The notes below the pieces were generated by a model. That model ran no database searches. It saw only the letters and a list, made by a program, of their open reading frames with translations, and had not been told where the DNA came from. A stretch of DNA of 59,002 nt from Marinospirillum insulare DSM 21763 (GTDB lineage: Bacteria > Pseudomonadota > Gammaproteobacteria > Pseudomonadales > Halomonadaceae): contig NZ_JMLW01000020.1 in the NCBI RefSeq assembly GCF_000686905.1, forward strand, positions 1-59,002. Reading direction: 5' to 3'. Every line of letters begins with the position of its first letter. Position 1 is the stretch's first letter. The translations under genes and the position numbers were made by a program. Shown in pieces: positions 33,922-43,212 of this stretch.

Positions 33922-35406
33922 ATGTATTTTTTAGACTGCTTTTCACGCGTTAAACTTATTTTAACCAGTTTAGTTTTATTTTTTATGGTTGGCTGCCAGG
34001 GTGGCGTTAATAATGGAACTTCAAGCCACGTAGCAACGGGTGCTGAAAGCCGTGTTTTTACTTCTGCACAGCCTCAGGCTTTTGAGCCTACAGCTAATCA
34101 ACCTAAAGCAGCAGTTAAGCCTAAGGCGGTTGTGCCAGCAGAAACCAATGTACAAGTATTAGCTGCTAATCCGCAGGAAGGTATTCCTTTAGGAGATGAT
34201 ACTAATGTTCAGGTTGATTCAATCAAGCCTGCTGCCCAACCTAAACAAACACCTAAGCCTGCTTTAATTACAGCGGTACCAGCTAAAGAAGAAAAAGCTG
34301 AAACTGCAGCCGAAACCAGTTGGTTAGATCGTTACCCTAACTTGTCAGAAGACTTAAAAGACTATCAGCAAATTGTTGTTCAATTAGAACAAGAAGCTAA
34401 GGCTTATCAAGAGCGAGTTACTGAGCTAAAGCAGAAGGTAAACAAACAGTGGCGAGGTGCACCAATGATTACTAGCTCTGCTCACCAGTTTGTTAAGTAC
34501 ACAGACAGCTATCAAAGCCGTGGTGCCATGGATTTTGACGAAGGTAAAATAGTTGTAGAAACGGTTGATCAAGCTAACCCTAAACAGCATTTAAAAGAAG
34601 CCATCATTACTACCTTGCTAACACCCTATGATGCTGAAAATCCTGAAATTTATTCAGACAAAAAAATAAACTATGAAGGTCCTGCTTTATTAGCTGGGCA
34701 GGTAGTAGACCATGAGGGTCAGCCAGTTAAGTGGGAGTGGCGTGCTGAGCGTTATGCTGAACACCTAGTTAATAACAGTGTGCAGCAGCTGGACCGAAAT
34801 GGACAGGTGGTTTACCGAGTAGAGATCCCCCTAGTAGCCAACCACACTCAGGTACGTGGGCATCAATACGAACACCTAGTTAGAACAGCAGCACAACGCT
34901 ATGGAATCGATGAAACACTGATATATTCTATTATGGAAACAGAAAGTCACTTTAACCCCTATGCTACTAGCCATATACCCGCCTATGGCTTAATGCAGGT
35001 GGTACCTTCTACAGCAGGTAAAGATGTTTTTACACGCATAAAAAAGCGTAATGATCAGCCTTCACGCAATTATTTATTTAATCCAGCGAATAATATAGAT
35101 ACAGGTACAGCCTACCTAAGTATTTTGCGAGATAACTATTTAAAAGGTATTCGCCATCCTTTGTCTAAAGAGTATGCGATGATTTCGGGTTATAACGGTG
35201 GGGCAGGCAACGTGTTGCGTACTTTTCACAGGGACCGCAAACAAGCTATCAATGTCATTAATCAGCTTTCACCACAACAAGTTTATGACCGCTTGCACTT
35301 AAAGCACCCAAGGGCTGAGGCTAGAGGGTATATACGTAAAGTAACAGAGGCACAGCAGCGTTATCGCGTGGTGGCCTCTGTAGATAATCCATCAAGAGTG
35401 AATTAG
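33922..35406 (+). CDS. mltC: MltC-like membrane-bound lytic transglycosylase (lipoprotein)
   Basis: Outer-membrane-anchored peptidoglycan lyase. The start at ATG 33922 gives a lipoprotein signal ending in MVGC. A longer frame from TTG 33886 is unlikely. A Pro/Ala/Lys-rich linker of about 110 residues follows, then the DUF3393/MltC N-terminal domain (WLDRYPNLSEDLKDYQQ to KIVVETVD), and the SLT catalytic domain with the Glu in METESHFNPYA, plus GLMQVVP and YNGGAGN. Length is 494 residues, longer than the E. coli protein because of the linker. It makes a convergent 4-bp overlap with the gene at 35403. Confidence 0.88.
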   Translation: MYFLDCFSRVKLILTSLVLFFMVGCQGGVNNGTSSHVATGAESRVFTSAQPQAFEPTANQPKAAVKPKAVVPAETNVQVLAANPQEGIPLGDDTNVQVDSIKPAAQPKQTPKPALITAVPAKEEKAETAAETSWLDRYPNLSEDLKDYQQIVVQLEQEAKAYQERVTELKQKVNKQWRGAPMITSSAHQFVKYTDSYQSRGAMDFDEGKIVVETVDQANPKQHLKEAIITTLLTPYDAENPEIYSDKKINYEGPALLAGQVVDHEGQPVKWEWRAERYAEHLVNNSVQQLDRNGQVVYRVEIPLVANHTQVRGHQYEHLVRTAAQRYGIDETLIYSIMETESHFNPYATSHIPAYGLMQVVPSTAGKDVFTRIKKRNDQPSRNYLFNPANNIDTGTAYLSILRDNYLKGIRHPLSKEYAMISGYNGGAGNVLRTFHRDRKQAINVINQLSPQQVYDRLHLKHPRAEARGYIRKVTEAQQRYRVVASVDNPSRVN

Positions 35407-35900
35407 TTACTCATCTCTAGGCGGCTTTTGTTTACTTCACGCATGGCATTAAATTCAGCGACAAGTTCTGATGCGTTTTTAACTTCAAAAGTGTAGCTGC
35501 TGCCACTATGTAAGGTAACTTCCGAGCAGCTGCCTTGTTTGCTAGTGCAGAGTTCATTAGTGGTCGCAAGAATTTGTGCTTGAATATCCTTGTCGGTGAA
35601 AATATCGCCCTTATCACTAATGCAACGCAACTGCTTGGTTTGCAGATTAAACTGACCAGCTTGCAATTTAACATCTGCAGACAGGGTGCAGTTGCTTAGG
35701 TGGTAGGTAGAAGTGCCCTCAACACGATTAGTCTCTATAGAAAACCATAGGTTGCTACGTGTCTCACCTTCATTTAAGACTACCTGGCTTACGGAGGTTG
35801 CATTCAGTATTTGACCAGATTTTAGTGGCAAGGTGGGCTGAGCTGCCATTATCCCAAAGGAGGCGCTCATTAAAGCGAAGGTGGTTATTAACTTCTTCAT
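35403..35900 (-). CDS. Exported protein of unknown function
   Basis: A 165-residue protein beginning with a clear signal peptide (MKKLITTFALMSASFGIMAAQP, cleaved after AxA). I use the ATG at 35900 because the signal starts there; a longer frame to 35939 adds 13 residues in front of it. The mature part has five Cys, which could form disulfides, and alternating strand-like segments. No family is recognised. Periplasmic location is likely. It converges on the mltC-like gene and is followed, across the gap, by folE in the divergent direction. Confidence 0.6.
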   Translation of the reverse strand: MKKLITTFALMSASFGIMAAQPTLPLKSGQILNATSVSQVVLNEGETRSNLWFSIETNRVEGTSTYHLSNCTLSADVKLQAGQFNLQTKQLRCISDKGDIFTDKDIQAQILATTNELCTSKQGSCSEVTLHSGSSYTFEVKNASELVAEFNAMREVNKSRLEMSN

Positions 35901-36025
35901 AGTGTTTTGATCCAAGTTCAGTTTGATTTGCTCTTGCAAAGTATAACAGAGTATTTTCGAAGGTTATTCATGTCAGTTTGCCGCATCGATTGACCCAAGG
36001 TGGTTTTTGACTAGAATTAATTTTG

Positions 36026-36065
36026 CTAGCGCTAATTCCTACTAAAACACTGGGAAAAGCGCTAG
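36026..36065. promoter_or_regulatory. Inverted repeat upstream of folE
   Basis: CTAGCGCT (36026-36033) and AGCGCTAG (36058-36065) are perfect inverted copies, 24 bases apart, each arm itself containing palindromic AGCGCT. It lies about 120 bp before folE in a 283-bp gap. It could bind a regulator looping two sites. The gap has no other clear feature. Confidence 0.35.
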
Positions 36066-36183
36066 TGTTTATTTTGGAAAAGTTATACATTCTCTTCACT
36101 CAAGAAAAGGAGGTTAGGTCAATTTTATGTTGGCTAATAAAATAACCCCTTATATTAACGCTCTAACATAAGTAAAACCTGAA

Positions 36184-36759
36184 ATGAAAAATGATACAAG
36201 CACTAGCATTCATGAATCTTTAGTACCTCATTATCAAGCAATTATTAAGAACCTAGGGGAAGATCCGCAGCGAGAAGGGTTGGTTGATACGCCTGTACGC
36301 GCAGCTAAGGCAATGGAGTTCTTAACTCAAGGTTATAGACAAGACTTAGACACCTTGGTTAATGGTGCCGTGTTTACTTCTGATACTGATGAGCTAGTGA
36401 TAGTTAAAGATATAGAGCTTTACTCTATGTGTGAGCATCACCTGTTGCCATTTATTGGTAAGTGTCACATAGGTTACCTACCTAAGGGTAAGGTTCTAGG
36501 GCTCTCTAAGTTTGCACGCATTACCGATATGTTTGCTCGCCGCTTACAAATTCAAGAATTGTTAACCAAGCAAATTGCTGAAGCAGTACAAGAGGTGACT
36601 GGCGCAGCAGGTGTGGCTGTGGTGGTAGAGGCACGTCATTTATGCATGATGATGCGAGGCGTAGAAAAACAAAATTCAATGATGCGTACCTCAGTTATGT
36701 TAGGCCAGCTGCGTGAATCTGCTACTACTCGCCAAGAGTTCCTTAAGTTAATTGACTAA
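36184..36759 (+). CDS. folE: GTP cyclohydrolase I
   Basis: Converts GTP to 7,8-dihydroneopterin triphosphate, the first step of folate and pterin synthesis. Zinc ligands lie in [10 protein letters not shown] and [11 protein letters not shown]. The segments [13 protein letters not shown], and [10 protein letters not shown] at the C-terminal side, are standard. Length, 191 residues, is that of the short type I enzymes. It is 15 bp upstream of folX. That pairing suggests a job in tetrahydromonapterin synthesis, perhaps as a second copy besides a housekeeping folE. Confidence 0.95.
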   Translation: MKNDTSTSIHESLVPHYQAIIKNLGEDPQREGLVDTPVRAAKAMEFLTQGYRQDLDTLVNGAVFTSDTDELVIVKDIELYSMCEHHLLPFIGKCHIGYLPKGKVLGLSKFARITDMFARRLQIQELLTKQIAEAVQEVTGAAGVAVVVEARHLCMMMRGVEKQNSMMRTSVMLGQLRESATTRQEFLKLID

Positions 36760-36774
36760 AACAAGGATGCAGTC

Positions 36775-37158
36775 ATGCCAAATAAAAACCCACCTACCTT
36801 AGCAACCATTCGTATTAAGAATTTGCGCTTAAGAACCTATGTAGGCATTAATGAAGAAGAAATACAGAACCAGCAAGATATACTGGTTAATGTGGTGATA
36901 GGTTATGCGGCTGATCGTGCTGTACAATTTAACCGTATAGAAGAAGCTTTAAACTACCGCACCATAACTAAAGAAATTATTGCTCATGTTGAGAGTGGTC
37001 GCTTTGCCTTACTTGAGCGTTTAACCAAAGAGTTGCTTGAAATTGTAATGAATTATGAGCAAGTAGAAGTTGCTGAAGTTGAGGTAGATAAGCCTCATGC
37101 CTTGCGTTTTTCTGACTCAGTTTCTGTAACCCTTAGTGCAAGAAAAGAACAACCTTAA
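36775..37158 (+). CDS. folX: Dihydroneopterin triphosphate 2'-epimerase
   Basis: Epimerises dihydroneopterin triphosphate to dihydromonapterin triphosphate, leading to tetrahydromonapterin, the cofactor of bacterial phenylalanine hydroxylase. It is close to E. coli FolX over its whole 127 residues: [44 protein letters not shown]. FolB aldolases share the fold but differ at these sites. It is in a row folE-folX-membrane protein with gaps of 15 and 11 bp. Confidence 0.88.
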   Translation: MPNKNPPTLATIRIKNLRLRTYVGINEEEIQNQQDILVNVVIGYAADRAVQFNRIEEALNYRTITKEIIAHVESGRFALLERLTKELLEIVMNYEQVEVAEVEVDKPHALRFSDSVSVTLSARKEQP

Positions 37159-37169
37159 GAGGGTTAATA

Positions 37170-37418
37170 ATGACTGATGAAACACCTGCGACGATGAACC
37201 ATAACTTGGCTATTTTAGCTATTGTTTTAGCTGTGGCAGGAATTATGTTTGCTGGCTTAGGACCTTGGTTTGTTTTTCCATCACTAATATCAGCTTGGTT
37301 TGCTTGGCAAGGCATTAATAAAAACCCTCAGCGCTACACGGGTAAACTATTTGTCTATGCTGCACTAGCCGTTAACCTGTTATTATTAGTTTTATATCTG
37401 TCGCTCTACTTCGGTTAA
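37170..37418 (+). CDS. Small membrane protein
   Basis: An 82-residue protein with two or three hydrophobic helices (about 11-30, 30-46 and 57-80) separated by a short GINKNPQRYTGK loop. It resembles DUF4190-type small membrane proteins. It follows folX by 11 bp, so it is probably cotranscribed. Function unknown; a pterin link is only positional. Confidence 0.65.
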   Translation: MTDETPATMNHNLAILAIVLAVAGIMFAGLGPWFVFPSLISAWFAWQGINKNPQRYTGKLFVYAALAVNLLLLVLYLSLYFG

Positions 37419-37537
37419 ATTGTATTTTTTTGTAGTTATGCTGGTTATTGCTATCAACTTAACAGTTTTATCTACCGATACTAGCTTAAACTCATCTAAC
37501 CTAAGTAATGCCTTGATAATTAATGGAGAAAATACAC

Positions 37538-38329
37538 ATGCGTAAAATTCTAACCCTAGCTGGAGTAGGCTTGCTTACAACAGCTGCAATGCAGGCCCAA
37601 GCACTTGAGTTTAATGTTTTGGCTGGCGGCAATGTTTGGAATGCTAGCCCTTCGGGAAACATTCAAGGTAAAAAGAACCAACCAGAACTTGATGTAAAAG
37701 ATAAGCTAGGTTTATCTAGTGACAACCAAACGCACTTTTTTGTGCAGTTTGATCACCCAGTGCCAGTGATTCCTAATTTTAGAGTGAGTCGAACTGCACT
37801 AGAGTTTTCTGGAAATAAAAATACTGGCTTTGAATTTTTAGGTGAAACATTTACGGGTAATACACAAACAGATATTGATTTAAGCCATACTGACTTTACC
37901 GCCTACTACCGCTTGCTAGATGGTGTTACTTCGTTTATTCCGCTGGTCGATTTACGTGCTGAACTAGGTTTAACTGTTCGTAATTTTGATGGGGGTTTTG
38001 AGGTTAAAGGTAGTACTAGTGGTGGTTCGAGCACCCAGACTGTTGATTTAAGCGCTCCTTTACCTATGGGCTATGCAGGTTTGCGTGTTGGCTTACCTTT
38101 TGGCCTTTCGGTAGGTGGCAAGGTAGACGCTATTGGCTACAGCGGTAGTAGTTTATCTGATATAACCCTAGATGCTCGCTACCAGTACGAGGGTTTACCT
38201 TTAATTAAACCAGGTGTTACTGCTGGTTACCGTAGCTTTAATGCCAAGCTAGATGATTTAGATGACACCTACGGTGATTTAGAATTTAGTGGTGCCTTCT
38301 TCGGTGCTTATATTCGCGCTGGCTTCTAA
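37538..38329 (+). CDS. Outer-membrane beta-barrel protein, TIGR04219 type
   Basis: A 263-residue protein with a signal peptide cleaved after QAQA. The mature part shows alternating strands with aromatic girdles and ends in Phe, as barrels do. The opening LEFNVLAGGNVWNASPSG and the FVQFDHPVPVIPNFRVS segment are those of the TIGR04219 family. I take the ATG at 37538, which has GGAG nine bases upstream. It stands alone with a terminator. Role unknown; a small porin or structural barrel is likely. Confidence 0.85.
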   Translation: MRKILTLAGVGLLTTAAMQAQALEFNVLAGGNVWNASPSGNIQGKKNQPELDVKDKLGLSSDNQTHFFVQFDHPVPVIPNFRVSRTALEFSGNKNTGFEFLGETFTGNTQTDIDLSHTDFTAYYRLLDGVTSFIPLVDLRAELGLTVRNFDGGFEVKGSTSGGSSTQTVDLSAPLPMGYAGLRVGLPFGLSVGGKVDAIGYSGSSLSDITLDARYQYEGLPLIKPGVTAGYRSFNAKLDDLDDTYGDLEFSGAFFGAYIRAGF

Positions 38330-38351
38330 TAACTCAATAGCTTTTCTAGTA

Positions 38352-38391
38352 ATAAAAAAACCGCAGTCTTTTTTAAGGCTGCGGTTTTTTA
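38352..38391. terminator. Bidirectional terminator between the barrel gene and purH
   Basis: AAAAAACCGCAG pairs with CTGCGGTTTTTT around a 12-base loop, flanked by A and T runs on both strands, so it can end both convergent transcripts. Confidence 0.9.
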
Positions 38392-38413
38392 TTAACTAAG
38401 TATTGCTTGGCTA

Positions 38414-39994
38414 TCAGTGAAGGAAGTGACGCATACCCGTAAACACCATGGCTATACCTGCTTCATTAGCTGCTTGAATAACTTCTTCATCACGAACCGA
38501 GCCGCCTGGTTGAATAACCGCTGTAATACCCGCTGCGGCTGCTGCATCTATACCATCGCGGAAGGGGAAGAAGGCATCGGAAGACATCACAGAACCTTTA
38601 ACTTCTAGGTTTTCATCCGCTGCTTTAATACCCGCAATTTTAGCTGAATAAACACGGCTCATTTGGCCAGCGCCCACACCTATAGTACGACCATCTTTAG
38701 CATAAACAATAGCATTAGACTTAACGTACTTAGCTACCTTCCACGCAAAAGCTAAATCAATTAGTTCTTGTTCAGTAGGTGCTCTATCGGTTACAACTTT
38801 TAGGTCTTCAGTAGCTACTGCACCTAGATCGCGGTCTTGTACTAACAAGCCACCAGTAACACGCTTAAAATTAAGTGCCTGGTTACGTTCACCTGGCCAA
38901 AACTCACTGGCATCTAATAAGCGCAAGTTTTTCTTGCTGGCAATAATTTCTTGTGCCGAGGCTTCAATACCTGGTGCAATAATAACCTCAGCAAACTGTC
39001 GATCAACAATAGCTTGTGCGGTCAGTGCATCTAACTTACGGTTGAAAGCTATAATGCCGCCAAAAGCACTGGTTGGGTCGGTTTTAAAGGCTAGGTCATA
39101 GGCTTCGTGTAGGTTTTCGCCTAGAGCAACACCGCAAGGGTTGGCGTGTTTAACAATAACACAAGCTGGCTCGTTAAAAGCTTTAACACACTCAAAAGCT
39201 GCATCTGTGTCGGCTACATTATTAAAAGAAAGCTCTTTACCTTGTAATACCTTAGCAGTTGCAACACAGGCTTCTGTAATTGAAGATTCAGCATAAAAAG
39301 CTGCTTTTTGATGAGGGTTTTCACCGTAACGCATTTCTTGGCGCTTAATAAATTGAGTATTAAAGGTGCGAGGGAAGTCTTCGCTGCCTTCTTCTACACT
39401 ACGACCTAAATAGTTAGCTATGGCAGAGTCATAAGCTGCAGTGTGTTCAAAGGCTTTTACAGCTAAGTTGAAGCGAGTCGGTTGGGTAACAGCGCCTTGG
39501 TTGCTATCCATCTCTGCTAATACCTGCTGGTAGTCATGGGTATTAACCAGAATGGTAGTGTAAGCATGGTTTTTAGCACAGCTACGTACCATGGCTGGGC
39601 CACCAATATCAATGTTCTCAATGGCCATATCTAGAGTGCAGTCGTCACGCGCTATGGTGGCTTGGAAGGGGTAAAGGTTAACCACTACTAAGTCTATCGG
39701 TGTGATTTGGTGTTCTGCCATAACCGCATCATCTTGCCCACGACGACCTAAAATTCCACCATGAATTTTAGGGTGGAGGGTTTTAACGCGGCCATCCATC
39801 ATTTCAGGGAAGCCGGTATGTTCAGACACTTCAGTGACTGTTAGCCCCGCATCTTTAATTAGCTTGAAAGTGCCGCCGGTAGAAAGGAGTTCTACGCCTC
39901 TTTCTAATAAGCCCTTAGCTAGTTCGACGATGCCATTTTTGTCAGATACGCTAAGTAAAGCGCGACGGATAGGAAGAGGTTGTTGTGTAGCCAT
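38414..39994 (-). CDS. purH: Bifunctional AICAR transformylase / IMP cyclohydrolase
   Basis: Carries out the last two steps of IMP synthesis. The N-terminal cyclohydrolase domain starts [20 protein letters not shown] and has STGGT. The C-terminal transformylase domain has the KHANPCGVA motif. The length, 526 residues, is normal. It is the third gene of dusB-fis-purH, 26 bp after fis. It ends at the bidirectional terminator. Confidence 0.96.
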   Translation of the reverse strand: MATQQPLPIRRALLSVSDKNGIVELAKGLLERGVELLSTGGTFKLIKDAGLTVTEVSEHTGFPEMMDGRVKTLHPKIHGGILGRRGQDDAVMAEHQITPIDLVVVNLYPFQATIARDDCTLDMAIENIDIGGPAMVRSCAKNHAYTTILVNTHDYQQVLAEMDSNQGAVTQPTRFNLAVKAFEHTAAYDSAIANYLGRSVEEGSEDFPRTFNTQFIKRQEMRYGENPHQKAAFYAESSITEACVATAKVLQGKELSFNNVADTDAAFECVKAFNEPACVIVKHANPCGVALGENLHEAYDLAFKTDPTSAFGGIIAFNRKLDALTAQAIVDRQFAEVIIAPGIEASAQEIIASKKNLRLLDASEFWPGERNQALNFKRVTGGLLVQDRDLGAVATEDLKVVTDRAPTEQELIDLAFAWKVAKYVKSNAIVYAKDGRTIGVGAGQMSRVYSAKIAGIKAADENLEVKGSVMSSDAFFPFRDGIDAAAAAGITAVIQPGGSVRDEEVIQAANEAGIAMVFTGMRHFLH

Positions 39995-40020
39995 AAGCCG
40001 AGTTGAACTCCTAAAAAAGC

Positions 40021-40290
40021 TTAGATAAGGTCGTATTGTTTAAGTTTTTTACGCAAGGTGCCACGGTTTAAACCGAGTAAACTAGAAGCCTGTGTTTGGT
40101 TGTTCTCAGTATAGTGCATAACTGCTTCAAGCAGAGGTGCTTCAACTTCAGTTAAGACTAACTCATAGAGGTTGTTAACTGGCTGACCATCGAGTTGAGC
40201 AAAGTAATTGTTCAATGCACAAAGCACGCTTTCACGTAGTGGGCGGTCTTCTTGTGGTTTAGCTAAGGTGGTTTTTCTTGATTCAGTCAC
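40021..40290 (-). CDS. fis: DNA-binding protein Fis
   Basis: A nucleoid protein that bends DNA and activates stable-RNA promoters. The C-terminal helix-turn-helix is clear ([25 protein letters not shown]), the central helices are present, and the N-terminal arm is shorter than in E. coli (89 against 98 residues). It lies 19 bp after dusB, the order seen throughout the gammaproteobacteria. Confidence 0.95.
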   Translation of the reverse strand: MTESRKTTLAKPQEDRPLRESVLCALNNYFAQLDGQPVNNLYELVLTEVEAPLLEAVMHYTENNQTQASSLLGLNRGTLRKKLKQYDLI

Positions 40291-40309
40291 TTTGGATTAA
40301 TTCTATTAT

Positions 40310-41296
40310 TCAGTTAGGCCCGTAGGCGGTGGATGATGCATTTAAAAAAATACTGTCTACTAATGCTTGTTGCTGAAAAGTTGTTTCTAGCTGATTAAAG
40401 GTTTTGCGCCATTCATTCAGGCCAGCTTGTTGTAAATACCAGCCAAAATGCTTGCGAGCTACCCTAATACCCATAAAGTCGCCGTAGGTTAGGTAAAGTC
40501 CGTTTAGGTGCTGACTAATGATGCTATGAAGTTCATGGGGTTTTGGGTCAGGTATTAGCTTTTGATCTTCTAGCCAGCTTTTTATTTGGCTAAAAATCCA
40601 AGGCTTGCCCTGTGCTGCTCGCCCTATCATAACCGCATTTGCACCTGTTTTATTTAATACTTCTTTAGCTTTGTGTGGTGAGTCTATATCACCATTAGCA
40701 ATAACTGGAAAACCAACTGCTTGGCAGACTTCAGCAAGGGTGTCGTATTCTGCTTCACCCCTAAAGCGATCTTCTCGGGTTCGTCCATGAATTGTGAGTG
40801 CTTGTATTCCTTCTTGCTCAGCAAGTTGTGCAATTGTAACAGCATTTTTATATTTTGCTGACCATCCTGTACGAATTTTTAAGGTGACAGGTACATCCAC
40901 TGCAGCTACAACGGCTGCAAGTATTTCGGCTACTAATTTTTCATCGCGCAGTAATGCCGAACCAGCCGCTTTTTTGCATACTTTTTTTGCTGGACAGCCC
41001 ATATTGATATCGATGATTTGTGCGCCTAGTTCAACATTAGCCTTGGCAGCAGCAGCAAGCATTTGTGGATCACCGCCCGCAATTTGAATCATTCTAGGTT
41101 CAGGCTCATCTAAATGAGGTAAGCGCAAACGTGACTTCTGAGTGTTCCACAGGCTTTGGTCGCTAGTGACCATTTCTGCAACTGTAAGCCCTGCGCCAAA
41201 AGAGCGGCATAAGGCCCTAAATGGACGGTCTGTCACTCCAGCCATAGGCGCTAGCACAAGAGGCGTAGTAATTTCATAACGACCGATTCGGAACAC
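40310..41296 (-). CDS. dusB: tRNA-dihydrouridine synthase B
   Basis: An FMN enzyme that reduces uridine 17 in tRNA to dihydrouridine. The N-terminal LAPMAGVTDRPFR, the catalytic-Cys loop NMGCPAKKVCKKAAGSALL and the ANGDI and MIGRAAQGKPWIF segments identify the Dus family. Length, 328 residues, is typical. It leads the dusB-fis-purH operon. Confidence 0.95.
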   Translation of the reverse strand: MFRIGRYEITTPLVLAPMAGVTDRPFRALCRSFGAGLTVAEMVTSDQSLWNTQKSRLRLPHLDEPEPRMIQIAGGDPQMLAAAAKANVELGAQIIDINMGCPAKKVCKKAAGSALLRDEKLVAEILAAVVAAVDVPVTLKIRTGWSAKYKNAVTIAQLAEQEGIQALTIHGRTREDRFRGEAEYDTLAEVCQAVGFPVIANGDIDSPHKAKEVLNKTGANAVMIGRAAQGKPWIFSQIKSWLEDQKLIPDPKPHELHSIISQHLNGLYLTYGDFMGIRVARKHFGWYLQQAGLNEWRKTFNQLETTFQQQALVDSIFLNASSTAYGPN

Positions 41297-41354
41297 TGAG
41301 TAAACTCGACCAGTTAAATTAAGGGTCGCTATCTTACCTTGTGGGGCTAGAGTA

Positions 41355-42221
41355 TTAAAGCTTAGTGTCTTCTAAATACTCTTGAATGCGTGCACTTTGT
41401 ACAAAAGTGCTAGGGCGGTTAACACTAACAGTAACTAGTTCGCTGCTACCTGCCTCAAGTACGTTTAAGGTAGATTTTAGCTCACTGTTAGCAATAATTT
41501 CTGAGCTGATAGGTTGTGAACTTAAGTTTAAAAGCTGAATATTTAAACTAGGGAGGGCCATCTTTTGTTGTGATGTGTTGGTTAGCTTGAAGTGAATTTC
41601 CATTTTTTTTGGATCGCTAGCAGGTGATAAGCGCACTTCAGTAAAATTATAATGGCTAGGTGGTGTTGAGTTGGCCACCCACCAGCCACCCACTAAAACT
41701 GCTATCAAAACAAAAAATAAACCCGCAATAATAGGCTTTTTATGCGGCTTACCACTGGCTGGCACTTCTGCTTCTTCATTCTCAATTTCATCTTCATTCT
41801 CATCTTCGAAAGCTGTAGTGATCTGAAATGATTCAGTAGATTCAGTGGTTGTACTAGTTACTAATTCGGTCTCTAGTTCAATTTCTGGGTACAGCTCGTC
41901 TTCTGGGTGCAAGTCTATTTCTGGCTGGATATCCGTTTGCGTTTGTAAGTCAGATGAGGAGGGGTGTTCTTGTAGTGTAGGAATGCTATTGTCTTGAATG
42001 GTTGGATTAGCTGTAACTGAATGACTAGTCGAGCGAGAGTTTTGTTCAGGGTTAGTTTTGTTATTGAGTGGCTCAACCAGGTGGTAATTAGCATTGAAAA
42101 TCTTCATGCATTCACCACACCTAACAGCACCTAAAGCGAGTTGTATTTCTTCTTCGCTAAGATCAAATACACTTTGGCAGTGGGGGCATTGGGTCAATTT
42201 AGGTTGGTTAGTTGTTTTCAT
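41355..42221 (-). CDS. Zinc-ribbon / DUF3426 single-pass membrane protein
   Basis: An N-terminal MJ0042-type zinc ribbon has two Cys pairs (CPHC and CGEC, residues 12-39). A long acidic linker, rich in Glu, Ser and Thr, runs to about 165. One membrane helix (about 168-187) is followed by the DUF3426 domain in the periplasm. It is nearly always placed between prmA and dusB in this order group. Function unknown. Confidence 0.88.
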   Translation of the reverse strand: MKTTNQPKLTQCPHCQSVFDLSEEEIQLALGAVRCGECMKIFNANYHLVEPLNNKTNPEQNSRSTSHSVTANPTIQDNSIPTLQEHPSSSDLQTQTDIQPEIDLHPEDELYPEIELETELVTSTTTESTESFQITTAFEDENEDEIENEEAEVPASGKPHKKPIIAGLFFVLIAVLVGGWWVANSTPPSHYNFTEVRLSPASDPKKMEIHFKLTNTSQQKMALPSLNIQLLNLSSQPISSEIIANSELKSTLNVLEAGSSELVTVSVNRPSTFVQSARIQEYLEDTKL

Positions 42222-42257
42222 GCAGCACAGTCCATTCAGTATTGCAGTTCAGATCCT

Positions 42258-43151
42258 TTACTTGCGTTTACCAGTGATTCTAACCCAGTCATCTTCTTGG
42301 GTAGGCTTGTCTAGCTCAAACCAAGGGCTGTAAGCGCGACTCACTTCTTCTGCTTGATGACTTAAAATACCCGAAAGAGCCATAAGACCACCTTGTTTAA
42401 TATGGCCAGCAAGCACTTCAGCCAATGAAATTAAGGGGCCAGCAAGTATATTAGCAACTAATATATCACAGCTAATAGCTGGGCAGTTTTCTGGGTAGTA
42501 AACTGGAAAACGTTGAGGGTCTAAATGATTACGCTCAGCATTTTGTTGGCTAGCTTGTAAGGCTTGAGGGTCTATATCTGTACCCCAAGCTTGTTTAGCA
42601 CCTAGTAATAAACCAGCGATTCCAAGAATGCCAGAACCGCAACCAAAATCAAGTAGGGTTTTGTTTTCAAGGTTAAGACTAGCTAACCATTGTAAACAAA
42701 GCCTAGTGGTTGGGTGAGTGCCCGTACCAAAAGCTAGGCCTGGGTCTAATATAAGGTTGGCTGCATCAGGCTGAGGTGCTTTTAACCAGCTAGGTACTAT
42801 CCATAAATTTCCACCTATATGCATAGGTTTAAAGTTATCCATCCACTCACGCACCCAGTCTTTATCTTCAAGAATTTCAAGCTGAACTTCTGGCATAGGG
42901 GTGTTGGGGTAGTTGCTGAGCCAGTGTTGCTGTACTTTTTCTAGCATTTGACTGGCATTTTGCTTGCCATCGTACAAGCCGGTTAGGAGAGTTGACTGCC
43001 AAAGTGGTGTAGTGCCACGAATAGGTTCAAAAACGGGCTGGTCTTCTGCATCAGTCAGCGTTATTGCGCAAGCACCCGCTTCAACTAGCCACTTCTCTAA
43101 CTCTTCTGCCTGTTCAGGGCGAATGAGCGTTTTAATTTGCAACCAAGACAT
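42258..43151 (-). CDS. prmA: Ribosomal protein L11 methyltransferase
   Basis: Methylates L11 with S-adenosylmethionine. The N-terminal substrate-recognition domain opens WLQIKTLIRPEQAEELEKWL. The SAM-binding motif is LLDFGCGSGILGIAGLLLGA, and the later DILVANILAGPL is the family NPP-like signature region. Length, 297 residues, is normal. It lies between accC and the zinc-ribbon gene. Confidence 0.95.
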   Translation of the reverse strand: MSWLQIKTLIRPEQAEELEKWLVEAGACAITLTDAEDQPVFEPIRGTTPLWQSTLLTGLYDGKQNASQMLEKVQQHWLSNYPNTPMPEVQLEILEDKDWVREWMDNFKPMHIGGNLWIVPSWLKAPQPDAANLILDPGLAFGTGTHPTTRLCLQWLASLNLENKTLLDFGCGSGILGIAGLLLGAKQAWGTDIDPQALQASQQNAERNHLDPQRFPVYYPENCPAISCDILVANILAGPLISLAEVLAGHIKQGGLMALSGILSHQAEEVSRAYSPWFELDKPTQEDDWVRITGKRK

Positions 43152-43212
43152 AGTTTACCTAGGGCTGGAATAACAAAAGGATTGAAAGCCATCCTTGGCT
43201 AAAAGACTAGGT

